Source: an uncultured Mycoplasmatota bacterium
GTDB taxonomy: Bacteria > Bacillota_I > Bacilli_A > RF39 > UBA660
Direction of reading: 5' to 3'
Assembly (NCBI GenBank): GCA_900546245.1
Contig: URBY01000020.1
Span: 1 to 21,781, forward strand
DNA: 21,781 bases
Shown here: positions 14,031 to 21,521 of the stretch, in pieces
Layout of the letters: each line of letters begins with the position of its first letter
How positions within the stretch are numbered: the first letter of the stretch is position 1
Translations under genes and position numbers: made by a program
The notes under the pieces: generated by a model
What the model saw: only the letters and a program-made list of their open reading frames with translations
What the model was told of the DNA's origin: nothing
Database searches by the model: none

Positions 14031-14582
14031 ATGAGTGATATTTTAGATAAAATAGATAAAGAATATGATGAACGAATAAGAAAAATTGATATAAAAATAG
14101 CTAAGGAAAGAAATAAAAAAGAAAGAGAAAGTGAAAAAAAGAAACAAGAAACTTTAAGCAAATTAAAAAAGATAGGATTTGTAAGTGGCACTGTAATAGC
14201 TTTAGGTTTAGCAGCATACGCTGGTTGGAGTGCTCATGAAGCATATGAAGTTTCACAAGGAGAAAAAGTAATTTATAATAATTTCGAGTATAATGATTAT
14301 GTTGGACAAACTGAATGTTCTGAACATGGATTTGATTATAGTATTGGTAATTCTCCTGTTTCTTATGAAGAAGTTATCAGTTATTTAAGACAAAGTGCAG
14401 AAAATAATGGATATAATGATGTACAAGCTTATATTGCTTTTAAAAGAAAATTTCAAGGAAGCGTAGCGGATGAAGTTGTTGGAAGAGATATATCAAAAGA
14501 AGAAATTCATAAAGAAGCAAAAAAAGCATATGTGAATGGTGTAGTTGATACTAAAGAAGAAGGTGTAAGCCGTGGAAGATAA
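14031..14582 (+). CDS. Hypothetical single-pass membrane protein with N-terminal coiled coil, 183 aa
   Basis: No family is recognised. Residues 1-46 are highly charged (Lys/Glu/Arg) and likely coiled coil. One transmembrane helix follows at about 49-67 (GFVSGTVIALGLAAYAGW). The C-terminal ~115 residues hold two Tyr-rich patches and one Cys-Ser-Glu-His segment (TECSEHGFDY). The basic N-terminus argues for N-in topology with the C-terminal domain outside. ATG follows AAAGGAG. Its last codons overlap the start of the next gene (GTG 14572), so the pair is translationally coupled, linking this membrane protein to the DEIDDY protein. Confidence 0.75.
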   Translation: MSDILDKIDKEYDERIRKIDIKIAKERNKKERESEKKKQETLSKLKKIGFVSGTVIALGLAAYAGWSAHEAYEVSQGEKVIYNNFEYNDYVGQTECSEHGFDYSIGNSPVSYEEVISYLRQSAENNGYNDVQAYIAFKRKFQGSVADEVVGRDISKEEIHKEAKKAYVNGVVDTKEEGVSRGR

Positions 14583-14799
14583 AAAAATGGATATAATTAC
14601 AGTAAAAGATATTGATTATGCTATATTAGATGAGATAGATGATTATATATATACTGTAAATGTTAATGATGGAAATGATGTTAAAATGTTTAAAATTGAT
14701 GAAAGTAGTGAATCAATTAAAGAATTGACTGAAGAAGAACAAAGTGTTGCATTAGTTAAATTTTATGAAAAACATAAAGATTTAGTAAGCACAAATTAA
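14572..14799 (+). CDS. Small acidic hypothetical protein, paralogue of the 13500 product
   Basis: A 75-residue soluble protein with the shared core DEIDDYIYTVNVND (about 20-33) and a helical acidic C-terminus. GTG 14572 is taken as start because GAAGGTG lies 6 nt upstream and the resulting N-terminus aligns without gaps to its paralogue. ATG 14587 is the alternative. It overlaps the 14031 gene by 11 bp and ends at a strong terminator. The two paralogues differ in context: one follows an XRE regulator, the other a membrane protein. Local duplication and divergence is inferred; function is unknown. Confidence 0.7.
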   Translation: MEDKKMDIITVKDIDYAILDEIDDYIYTVNVNDGNDVKMFKIDESSESIKELTEEEQSVALVKFYEKHKDLVSTN

Positions 14800-14814
14800 T
14801 AATTTAAATGTCAT

Positions 14815-14842
14815 AAAGTTAGATTTAATTTCTAACTTTTTT
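14815..14842 (+). terminator. Intrinsic terminator of the 14031-14799 operon
   Basis: AAAGTTAGA (14815-14823) with TCTAACTTT (14831-14839), 7-nt loop, T tail. Confidence 0.88.
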
Positions 14843-14884
14843 TAATTTTTACATAATATTTAAAAAATATAAAAAATATTTCAT

Positions 14885-15232
14885 ATGAATATTGCTTCAT
14901 ATGAAAAAATATTAAATAGAATGATTGATAGTTTTATAGATACACATAAAATGAGTAAAAAAGCTCATGAAGAATTAATCGCAATGAGTCATATAGATGA
15001 TGAAATAAATCAAATTTTTAAAGATAATGAACTTAAAATGAATGAAAAAATTGTAAATACACTTAAATATAATAATTTTAATGTTAAGAATTTAAATGAA
15101 AAGGTGTATATTATAATAGGTCTTATAGATAACTTTTGCCATGAAATTGTTTACCATGCACATAAGAGTTTAAATTATGATGAAATGAAAAAAGAAGTTA
15201 TTAATATAGTATTATATTTGTTAAAAGATTAG
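14885..15232 (+). pseudogene. TetR-family regulator remnant: ligand-binding C-terminal domain only
   Basis: The 115 residues resemble the C-terminal, all-helical ligand/dimer domain of TetR-family repressors: an internal HEELIAMSHIDDEINQIF helix, and the ending IIGLIDNFCHEIVYHAHKSLNYDEMKKEVINIVLYLLKD-like pattern typical of the last helices. The ~60-residue N-terminal helix-turn-helix domain is absent, and the ~85 bp upstream hold a terminator rather than HTH-coding sequence. The ATG at 14885 has no ribosome site. I read it as a 5'-deleted gene left at the edge of the accessory stretch. A genuinely short protein acting by dimerisation cannot be excluded. Family assignment is by pattern recognition only. 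Confidence 0.6.
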
Positions 15233-15254
15233 AATTAGTTTACCAATCTTTTTT
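15223..15254 (+). terminator. Hairpin after the TetR remnant
   Basis: AAAAGATT (15223-15230) with AATCTTTT (15245-15252), 14-nt loop, T tail. It overlaps the remnant's stop and the -35 region of xerD. Confidence 0.6.
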
Positions 15255-15268
15255 ATTTGTTGTATAAT
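15239..15268 (+). promoter_or_regulatory. Probable xerD promoter
   Basis: TTTACC (15239-15244), 18-nt spacer, TATAAT (15263-15268). The start site would be at about 15275, on the ribosome site itself, giving a leader of only ~10 nt. Confidence 0.5.
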
Positions 15269-15284
15269 TATTATGGTGAATGAT

Positions 15285-16169
15285 ATGGATATAGATGCAC
15301 AAATAATAGAATATATAAATTATGTTGAAATAGAAAGAGGTCTTAGTAAAAATACAGTTGATGGTTATTATAGAGATCTTGTTGCTTTTTTTGAATATGT
15401 AAAAAAACCCTATAAAAAAATAGAAAAAAAAGATATTACAAATTATATAATGTATATTAGTAAAGATAAAAATTCTAAAACAGTTAATAGACATATAGTA
15501 TCTATTAGAAATTATTTTAAATATTTATCTAGAAATGGTTTAATTAGTGATAATCCTTGTGATGATATTGTTGGTCTTAAAATGCCAAAAACAGTTCCAC
15601 ATGTTTTAAATGAAGATGAGATAAATAAACTTTTAGATATAAAATGTGAAAATGCATTAGATTATAGAAATAAGGCTATGCTTGAACTTATGTATTCATC
15701 TGGTCTTAGAGTATCAGAATTATTAAGTTTAGAAGTCAATGATATTGATTTTGAAATGAACGCTGTTAGATGTTTTGGTAAAGGAAGTAAAGAAAGAATT
15801 GTACCACTTGATGATATAGCAACTATTGCTTTAAAAAATTATATTAATGTATATAGAAATACACTTTTAAAAAATAAGTCTTCTAATTTATTATTTTTAA
15901 ATGCACACGGGAATAGTTTATCAAGACAAGGCTTCTTTAAAATACTAAAGGAAATTGCACTAGAAAAAGGAATAAATAAAGAATTATCACCTCATACTAT
16001 AAGACACTCATTTGCGACTCATTTAATTAATCATGGTGCAGATCTTAGAAGTGTACAAACACTTTTAGGACATGAAAATATTAAAACAACACAAATATAT
16101 ACTCATATATCTAATAATTATGTAAAAGAAAAATATAATGAAACACATCCTAGAAGTAAAAAAATGTAA
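15285..16169 (+). CDS. xerD: Tyrosine recombinase XerD/XerC-type
   Basis: Site-specific recombinase that resolves chromosome dimers at dif. The N-terminal SAM-like/core-binding domain (about 5-85) has ERGLSKNTVDGYYRDL. The catalytic domain carries the full set: Arg142 (SGLRVSELL), Lys166 (FGKGSKERIVPL), His237 and Arg240 (HTIRHSFATH), His263 (GHENI) and the nucleophile Tyr272 (IYTHI). At 294 residues it is a housekeeping Xer size, not an integrase with an Arm domain. ATG 15285 is preferred over 15273 because GGTGA at 15275-15279 is correctly spaced for it and lies inside the longer version. XerD versus XerC, or a single-Xer system, cannot be settled here. Confidence 0.9.
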   Translation: MDIDAQIIEYINYVEIERGLSKNTVDGYYRDLVAFFEYVKKPYKKIEKKDITNYIMYISKDKNSKTVNRHIVSIRNYFKYLSRNGLISDNPCDDIVGLKMPKTVPHVLNEDEINKLLDIKCENALDYRNKAMLELMYSSGLRVSELLSLEVNDIDFEMNAVRCFGKGSKERIVPLDDIATIALKNYINVYRNTLLKNKSSNLLFLNAHGNSLSRQGFFKILKEIALEKGINKELSPHTIRHSFATHLINHGADLRSVQTLLGHENIKTTQIYTHISNNYVKEKYNETHPRSKKM

Positions 16170-16171
16170 AG

Positions 16172-16205
16172 ATAAGTGTTAAAAAAATTTACACTTATTT
16201 TTTTC
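16172..16205 (+). terminator. Intrinsic terminator of xerD
   Basis: ATAAGTGT (16172-16179) with ACACTTAT (16191-16198), then a run of T. The right arm overlaps the next promoter's -35. Confidence 0.82.
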
Positions 16206-16216
16206 TTTTGTATAAT
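16188..16216 (+). promoter_or_regulatory. Promoter of the phosphohexomutase gene
   Basis: TTTACA (16188-16193), 17-nt spacer, TATAAT (16211-16216), 24 bp before the ATG. The -35 is embedded in the xerD terminator stem. Confidence 0.75.
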
Positions 16217-16239
16217 TAAATAGTAAGGGAGAAATTTTT

Positions 16240-17871
16240 ATGAATGATAGATATAATAAATGGTTAAATGATAATGGAATAAGTGATAGTGATAAAGAAA
16301 TATTAAAAAATATGACTGAAAAAGAAAAAGAAGAATCATTTTCTTCTGATTTAGAATTTGGTACTGCGGGTATTAGAGGATTAATGGGACTTGGATCAAA
16401 TAAAATGAATAAATATACTGTAGGTAAAGCAACTGTAGGACTTGCGAATTATTTAAATAAACATCATGATAATCCAAGTGTAGTAATCGCATATGACACT
16501 AGAAATAATTCAAGTGATTATGCACTTGATGCTGCTTTAATACTAAATTATTATGGTATTAAAACATATTTATTTAAAGAATATACATCAACTCCAGAAC
16601 TTTCTTTTGCAGTTAAATATTTAAATTGTACAAGTGGTATAGTTATTACATCATCACATAATCCAAAAGAATATAATGGTTATAAAGTATACAATAATAA
16701 AGGAGGTCAAATAGTGCCTCCAGAAGACGATTTAATTATAAAAGAGGTAAATAGTTTAGATAACTTTGAATCACTTAAATATGCCCCTAAAAATAATGAA
16801 TTATTTTATATTACACCAGATGAAGTACATGAATCTTTTGTAAAAGAAAATGAAAGAGCAATTATACATAAAGAATTATTAGATAAATATGCTAAAGATA
16901 TAAAAGTTACATATTCATCACTACATGGTGTTGGAATAAAGACTGCTAAAGAATTACTTGATAAATATAAATTTAATTATAATATAGTAAAAGAACAATG
17001 TATTTATGATGGTAATTTTACAACATCACCTGAACCAAACCCAGAATATGAAAAAAATTATGAACTTGGAATTAAATATGCTAAAGAAAATGATTCAGAT
17101 ATTATTATATTAACAGATCCAGATGCAGATAGAGTAGGGGCAATGTATAAAGTAAATAATGAATATAAACAAATAAATGGTAACTTAATAGGGGTTTTAT
17201 TCGCAAATTATATTCTTGAAAATAAAAATATAACTAATAATTCATATATGATAAAAAGTATTGTTTCAACTCCTCTTGTTAGTAAAATGTGTAAAGAAAA
17301 AGGTATTAAATGTTATGAAGTGTTAACTGGATGCAAAAATATAGCAAATAAAAGAAATGAATTAATAGATAAAGATTATTTATTTGGTTTTGAAGAAAGT
17401 TTAGGATATATGTTTAATATAAATGTAAATGATAAAAATGGATTTTCAAGTATGTTATCCTTTTTAGAGATACTTTGCTACTGCAAAAGTAAAAATATTA
17501 CTCTTAATGATTATATAGAAAATATATTTAAAAAATATGGATATTATAAAGAAGAAACTTTATCTTTTGTTTATTCAGGATTAGATGGTAAAGATACTAT
17601 TAATAATTATATGAATTCATTTAGAAATGATACAATAAAATTTAGTAAAAAACATACTAAAAAAGATTACTTAAACGAAGAAAATGAACTACATACAAAT
17701 GCATTAAAATATGTATTTGAAGATAATTCATGGATAATGCTTAGGCCATCAGGAACAGAGCCTAAAATTAAGGTTTATTTAGGTGTAAAGTGCGATAGTG
17801 AAGTATCATCAATAAATGAACTTAATGAATTAAAATCACAAATTAATGAAATTTTCAAGGTAGAAAGTTAA
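16240..17871 (+). CDS. pgcA: Phosphoglucomutase/phosphomannomutase (PgcA type)
   Basis: Interconverts glucose-1-phosphate and glucose-6-phosphate (possibly also mannose phosphates), feeding glycolipid, polysaccharide and wall-polymer synthesis. All four alpha-D-phosphohexomutase signatures are present: the phosphoserine loop TSSHNP with Ser139, the metal-binding DPDADR at 293-298, the sugar loop GFEESLGY at 383-390, and the phosphate-binding RPSGTEPKIKVY from 502. At 543 residues it fits the long Firmicutes PgcA group rather than GlmM (about 450). ATG follows AAGGGAGA. Monocistronic, with its own promoter and terminator. Exact sugar preference is inferred. Confidence 0.92.
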   Translation: MNDRYNKWLNDNGISDSDKEILKNMTEKEKEESFSSDLEFGTAGIRGLMGLGSNKMNKYTVGKATVGLANYLNKHHDNPSVVIAYDTRNNSSDYALDAALILNYYGIKTYLFKEYTSTPELSFAVKYLNCTSGIVITSSHNPKEYNGYKVYNNKGGQIVPPEDDLIIKEVNSLDNFESLKYAPKNNELFYITPDEVHESFVKENERAIIHKELLDKYAKDIKVTYSSLHGVGIKTAKELLDKYKFNYNIVKEQCIYDGNFTTSPEPNPEYEKNYELGIKYAKENDSDIIILTDPDADRVGAMYKVNNEYKQINGNLIGVLFANYILENKNITNNSYMIKSIVSTPLVSKMCKEKGIKCYEVLTGCKNIANKRNELIDKDYLFGFEESLGYMFNINVNDKNGFSSMLSFLEILCYCKSKNITLNDYIENIFKKYGYYKEETLSFVYSGLDGKDTINNYMNSFRNDTIKFSKKHTKKDYLNEENELHTNALKYVFEDNSWIMLRPSGTEPKIKVYLGVKCDSEVSSINELNELKSQINEIFKVES

Positions 17872-17886
17872 ATTTCTACTTTTTTT
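17860..17886 (+). terminator. Intrinsic terminator of the phosphohexomutase gene
   Basis: GTAGAAA (17860-17866) with TTTCTAC (17873-17879), 6-nt loop, then seven T; overlaps the stop codon. Confidence 0.88.
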
Positions 17887-17895
17887 CATATTTAC

Positions 17896-17925
17896 TTGAC
17901 AAGATAAGTGTAAATATTATATAAT
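17896..17925 (+). promoter_or_regulatory. Sigma-A promoter for the 17967 gene
   Basis: Consensus TTGACA (17896-17901), 18-nt spacer, consensus TATAAT (17920-17925). Confidence 0.8.
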
Positions 17926-17966
17926 ATTCTCATTTGCGATAAGTGAATGGGGAAGGAGAGTCTAAT

Positions 17967-18404
17967 ATGGATATTAATAAGTACTTTGATAATTACTTAG
18001 ATATCACAACAAAAGATGGCAAAACAATTCATATAGAAAAAAAGAATGTTTATATTAATGACTCTTCACAAATAAGTGGTAACATTAATATAATTCGTAG
18101 AAAAAATAATAATAATATTATTGTATTAAAAGAAGTATATTCGTACGAAGATAAAAGACTTAGATATTCTTATAACGAATATACAGATCCAAAAGTTTTT
18201 GATACATATGAAATAAATGAGAGTGGGGAAGAAGTACCTATTACTGTGATTGAAACATATAGTGAAAAACAAACAAAAATTGGAAGTATTGGAAATATTA
18301 GAAAAGTTAATTCTGATAAAGAATTTGTAACTAATAAAAAACCAAAAATTTTAAAACTATTAAAACCAAAAACAGATAAAAAAATAAAGGCAAATGTTGC
18401 ATAA
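17967..18404 (+). CDS. Hypothetical beta-rich protein with basic tail, 145 aa
   Basis: No family is recognised. Alternating hydrophobic and polar residues over about 10-105 suggest beta structure, including DGKTIHIEKKNVYINDSSQ and a Tyr-rich YSYEDKRLRYSYNEY. The C-terminal ~30 residues are strongly basic (KPKILKLLKPKTDKKIKANVA-like), which could contact nucleic acid or the membrane surface. ATG 17967 is chosen because GGAAGGAGAG (17951-17960) is 6 nt upstream; the longer frame from 17943 would read through it. The near-consensus promoter and ribosome site suggest high expression. Monocistronic. Confidence 0.75.
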   Translation: MDINKYFDNYLDITTKDGKTIHIEKKNVYINDSSQISGNINIIRRKNNNNIIVLKEVYSYEDKRLRYSYNEYTDPKVFDTYEINESGEEVPITVIETYSEKQTKIGSIGNIRKVNSDKEFVTNKKPKILKLLKPKTDKKIKANVA

Positions 18405-18420
18405 ACATATTGCTTTTTTT
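18390..18420 (+). terminator. Intrinsic terminator of the 17967 gene
   Basis: GCAAATGT (18390-18397) pairs with ACATATTGC (18405-18413) with one bulged A, followed by seven T. Confidence 0.75.
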
Positions 18421-18786
18421 ATAAAAAAATATCTACAACTCCCCTAGTTAAAATTTTTAAAAACAGGGTAGGTATAATAATATATTTATTAATAAAATAT
18501 ATTATATGTTACATTATAGTTTAGCATATATAATTAATTGTAATAAGTATATAGTTGATTAAGGTAAATAATATATATTTTATTAAATAACAATATATAA
18601 TTTTAAAATAAATTATATTATTTAACAAAAAAATATCTCAAAAATAATATGAGATATTTTTAATAAGAGTAATATATAGTAAATTATATATAATAATAGT
18701 ATGATATACTTTTAATATACATATAAATAATCATATTTATTTTAAAATATGCTAGTTGACATAATAATTATTATCTGAAATTACAT
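18421..18786. other. Non-coding, extremely AT-rich region with multiple inverted repeats
   Basis: About 365 bp with no credible frame. It holds one less AT-rich island, CTCCCCTAGTT and, after an A/T run, AACAGGGTAGG followed by TATAAT (about 18436-18478), whose CCC/GTT and AAC/GGG arms form an imperfect inverted repeat. Then come AATATATTTATT/AATAAAATATATT (about 18478-18502), a long imperfect AT palindrome (about 18565-18624), and a terminator-like hairpin. It separates plus-strand from minus-strand genes and may be a degenerate or regulatory spacer. Confidence 0.5.
18629..18665. terminator. Bidirectional terminator-like hairpin
   Basis: AAAAATATCTCA (18629-18640) pairs perfectly with TGAGATATTTTT (18650-18661) around 9 nt, with A and T runs on the two sides, so it can terminate in both directions. 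It is suitable for the minus-strand regulator gene. Confidence 0.75.
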
Positions 18787-19554
18787 CTATATTTTTCTAG
18801 ATTGTATTTCTGCTATTTTTTCAAGCACTTCTGAATAGTTACTTTCATTTAATTCTGCATAACCTAATTCTTTTAATGCTTGATCTTTGTCAGTAATTAA
18901 ATCTTGTGTTCTAGATAATTTTTCCTCATGTTTAGCCTCAATTTCTTTTGTAAACTTTTTATGCATTTCAAGAAGTTTTTCTTTAGATGCGCTTTTACTA
19001 TTATATAATACCATTGCGGAATACATAATACTCTCAAACGCAAATTGCTCATCTTCCTCAAATATAAATTCGTCAGGGGAGATGAATCCTGTTGTTTTAG
19101 CAACATAACCAAGCATATATTTTATCTCTGGTACATCTTCTAATACTTGTAAAAAATAATACAAATATTTATATACTTTTGATGTTTTTCCTGTTGTATC
19201 ATCTTCTAAATTTTCTTTAAGCAAGAATAATATATCGTTTAATAATGCTTGATCTTTGGAATTTATTCCTTCAAATGATATGCTCCCCTTCTCTATTATA
19301 CCTGCATTATTATCATTTATTAAATTATTTGCGTGTTTAATAAATTCATTAGTTATTTTTATATTTTCAATTTCACTTGAAGATTTTATTTGTAGTAAAT
19401 TAAATAATTTCATCTTTTTTTCAAGTGGCCATTCATTAACATCATCCATTTCAAGATAATTATAAACCATTTGTCTTGATACGCCTAAATATTTAGCAAG
19501 TTTTACTTTTGATATTCCTATTTCACTTAATATTTCATTTAATCTTTTCATCAT
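18787..19554 (-). CDS. XRE-like transcriptional regulator with long C-terminal domain, 255 aa
   Basis: The N-terminal helix-turn-helix (about 2-55) reads LNEILSEIGISKVKLAKYLGVSRQ in pattern, with the recognition helix in GVSRQMVYNYLEM. The remaining ~200 residues are helical and acidic, with a Phe/Glu-rich middle (PDEFIFEEDEQFAFESIMY) and a charged C-terminal coiled coil (about 195-255); no ligand domain is recognised. ATG 19554 lies 6 nt after GGGAGAG. The promoter upstream carries an inverted repeat in its spacer, suggesting self-repression. It is transcribed alone, followed by the AT-rich region. A phage- or element-derived origin is possible but unproven. Confidence 0.8.
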   Translation of the reverse strand: MMKRLNEILSEIGISKVKLAKYLGVSRQMVYNYLEMDDVNEWPLEKKMKLFNLLQIKSSSEIENIKITNEFIKHANNLINDNNAGIIEKGSISFEGINSKDQALLNDILFLLKENLEDDTTGKTSKVYKYLYYFLQVLEDVPEIKYMLGYVAKTTGFISPDEFIFEEDEQFAFESIMYSAMVLYNSKSASKEKLLEMHKKFTKEIEAKHEEKLSRTQDLITDKDQALKELGYAELNESNYSEVLEKIAEIQSRKI

Positions 19555-19587
19555 GTTTATCTCTCCCTACTCTTCTACTATATTATT

Positions 19588-19615
19588 ATTTTATCATTTT
19601 ACATAAAAATGTCAA
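19588..19615 (-). promoter_or_regulatory. Promoter of the 18787-19554 regulator with internal inverted repeat
   Basis: On the minus strand TTGACA (19615-19610), 16-nt spacer, TAAAAT (19593-19588). An inverted repeat CATTTT-ACATA-AAAATG (19595-19611) fills the spacer and overlaps the -35, as an autoregulatory operator would. The same arm sequence appears in the repeat before the other XRE gene (13171-13188). Confidence 0.65.
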
Positions 19616-19629
19616 GTAAAAGTAAAATA

Positions 19630-19655
19630 AAAATCACATATTTTTATGTGATTTT
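19630..19655 (-). terminator. Terminator hairpin after mnmA
   Basis: AAAATCACATA (19630-19640) with TATGTGATTTT (19645-19655), 4-nt loop: a perfect 11-bp stem. On the minus strand it is followed by TTATTTTACT, a weak U-tract. It overlaps the mnmA stop. Confidence 0.75.
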
Positions 19656-20757
19656 ATAAATACCAAAGTTTTTTACCATTTTTTCTAACTTCTTTGATAA
19701 TTCCACCACCTAAGCACTCTTCGCCTAAATAAAGTACACATGCTTGTCCAGGTGTAACAGATTTAACATTATCATATTTAACACTTAAATTACCATCATC
19801 TAAATATTCAATAGTAACATCTATATCACTTTGTCTATATCTAAATTTAGCAGTACATTCTTTTGGTCTTTTTTCACTAATAAAATTAACATCTTCTATT
19901 ATTGCTTCATCAGTTAATAAATATTTTGTATCATCACCTAAAGAAACATATAACACATTTTTCTCTAAATCTTTACCAACAACATATAGTCTTTTTTCAT
20001 TACCACCAATATCAAGTCCTCTTCTTTGACCTATTGTATAATACATAAGACCCATATGTTTACCAAGTACTTCATTTGTATCAATATCAACAATATCTCC
20101 TTCTTGATTAGGTAAGTAATTAGTTAAAAATTCTTTAAAATTTCTTTCTCCAATAAAACATATTCCAGTTGAATCCTTTTTATCCGCAACCACTAAATCA
20201 TTTTCTTTTGCTATTTTTCTAACATCTTTTTTCTCATATTCTCCAACAGGGAATAATACATTTGATAATTGCTTTCTTGATACTTGTGATAAAAAGTATG
20301 TTTGATCTTTATTTTGATCTATTCCTCTAAGTAAATTACCATCTTTCATTCTTGCATAATGACCTGTTGCAATATAATCTGCACCTAATTTTTCTGCTTC
20401 TTTTTTAAACATATCAAACTTAATATATTTATTACACATTATATCAGGATTTGGTGTTCTACCTTTTTTAAGTTCATCAAGAAAATAGGTAAATACATAA
20501 TCCCAATATTCTTTAACAAAATCTATTCTATGAAGTTTTATTCCAAGTTTATTACATACAGCAAGCGCATCATTATAATCTTGTTCTTGTGTACATATAT
20601 TATTATTTAAAGTAGGATTACCATTTATATCATTATTTATAGAACTATCCCAATTTCTCATAAATAATCCCTCTACTAAATATCCTTCTTTTTTTAGTAA
20701 ATAAGCACTAACCGCTGAATCTACTCCACCACTTATACCAACTATAACTTTTTTCAT
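19654..20757 (-). CDS. mnmA: tRNA-specific 2-thiouridylase MnmA
   Basis: Thiolates U34 of tRNA-Lys, -Glu and -Gln, using ATP and a sulfur relay. The PP-loop SGGVDS is at residues 9-14. The two redox cysteines are Cys108 (PDIMCNKYIKF) and Cys200 (DSTGICFIGER). The signatures ATGHYAR, DQTYFLSQV and YYTIGQRRGL are present, and the C-terminal beta domain ends with CLGGGII. Length 367 is normal. ATG 20757 (MKKVIVGISGG) is chosen because GGAAGTGA lies just upstream; the farther ATG at 20772 would include that site in the coding sequence. It follows the SpoIIM-like gene by about 35 bp on the same strand, and a TATAAT on the minus strand (20790-20785) suggests its own promoter. Confidence 0.96.
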   Translation of the reverse strand: MKKVIVGISGGVDSAVSAYLLKKEGYLVEGLFMRNWDSSINNDINGNPTLNNNICTQEQDYNDALAVCNKLGIKLHRIDFVKEYWDYVFTYFLDELKKGRTPNPDIMCNKYIKFDMFKKEAEKLGADYIATGHYARMKDGNLLRGIDQNKDQTYFLSQVSRKQLSNVLFPVGEYEKKDVRKIAKENDLVVADKKDSTGICFIGERNFKEFLTNYLPNQEGDIVDIDTNEVLGKHMGLMYYTIGQRRGLDIGGNEKRLYVVGKDLEKNVLYVSLGDDTKYLLTDEAIIEDVNFISEKRPKECTAKFRYRQSDIDVTIEYLDDGNLSVKYDNVKSVTPGQACVLYLGEECLGGGIIKEVRKNGKKLWYL

Positions 20758-20792
20758 CTTTATCACTTCCATAATTCTTTAGTTATTATACA

Positions 20793-21428
20793 TTATTTAA
20801 TTAAATTAGTAAATAATTTTGTGAATGATGGAGTTACAAATGCATCAAATAAAGCACACAAAATAGAAAGTAATATACTTACTAAAAGTATAAAGAAATA
20901 TTTGCCCATAAATGCTTTAAAATTAATAGTTTGTTTAGTAAATGCACCTTTTAATATTTTTACTGATATTATTATACTGTAAGACGCTAAAAAAAGGGAA
21001 AATATTGATAATATAATTGGTGATGGAATAATATATGTAAATACTCCTATTATTCCTTTAAAACCATATTTAGCAAATATTGAACTTACTGAAAAACCAA
21101 GAGTAAATGATTTAAAAAATATCATAATAAATATTATAGGTAAACCAATAACTGATAAACCTAAAAGCCACATAGAGACTGTATATAATAAATTTGATAA
21201 TAATTCATTTTTAAATATATCTATTTTATCTTCAAAATTAAGTTTATTATTTGATAAAAAGTAATTACCTACTTCATTTAATATAGTAGTTTTTTCACCA
21301 TTTTTTAAAATAGTTATATAAATACTTCCAAATATTAATCCTAAAATAAATATTACAGATATTACTAGTAAAATATTATTTTTATTTTTTAAGTCCTTTT
21401 TATAGTTATTGTACATTTCTTTCATCAT
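20793..21428 (-). CDS. SpoIIM/DUF95-like integral membrane protein, 211 aa
   Basis: Five to six hydrophobic segments: about 21-43, 78-108 (with LGLPIIFIMIFFKSFTLGF-like pattern), 117-150 and 180-200. The FFKSFTLGFSVSSIFAKYGFKGI segment and a following Pro-containing helix (YIIPSPIIL) resemble the stage II sporulation protein M / DUF95 family, which in Bacillus works with SpoIID and SpoIIP in forespore engulfment. Length is close to SpoIIM (about 210). DUF95 proteins also occur in non-spore-formers, so sporulation is not proved. ATG 21428 follows AAAGGAG with 6-nt spacing. It probably shares a transcript with mnmA downstream. Confidence 0.78.
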   Translation of the reverse strand: MMKEMYNNYKKDLKNKNNILLVISVIFILGLIFGSIYITILKNGEKTTILNEVGNYFLSNNKLNFEDKIDIFKNELLSNLLYTVSMWLLGLSVIGLPIIFIMIFFKSFTLGFSVSSIFAKYGFKGIIGVFTYIIPSPIILSIFSLFLASYSIIISVKILKGAFTKQTINFKAFMGKYFFILLVSILLSILCALFDAFVTPSFTKLFTNLIK

Positions 21429-21521
21429 ATATTTCTCCTTTGTTATAATATATTAACGCTTGTACAATTTTAGAACTTTTTTTAAGTATTTACATAAACT
21501 ATCTATGAAAGGATGAGATTT

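Noticed and set aside
15239..15284. xerD as an integrase of a mobile element spanning the accessory stretch
   Set aside because: The protein has housekeeping Xer size and motifs with no Arm-binding domain, and I found no flanking direct repeats or tRNA gene that would mark attachment sites.
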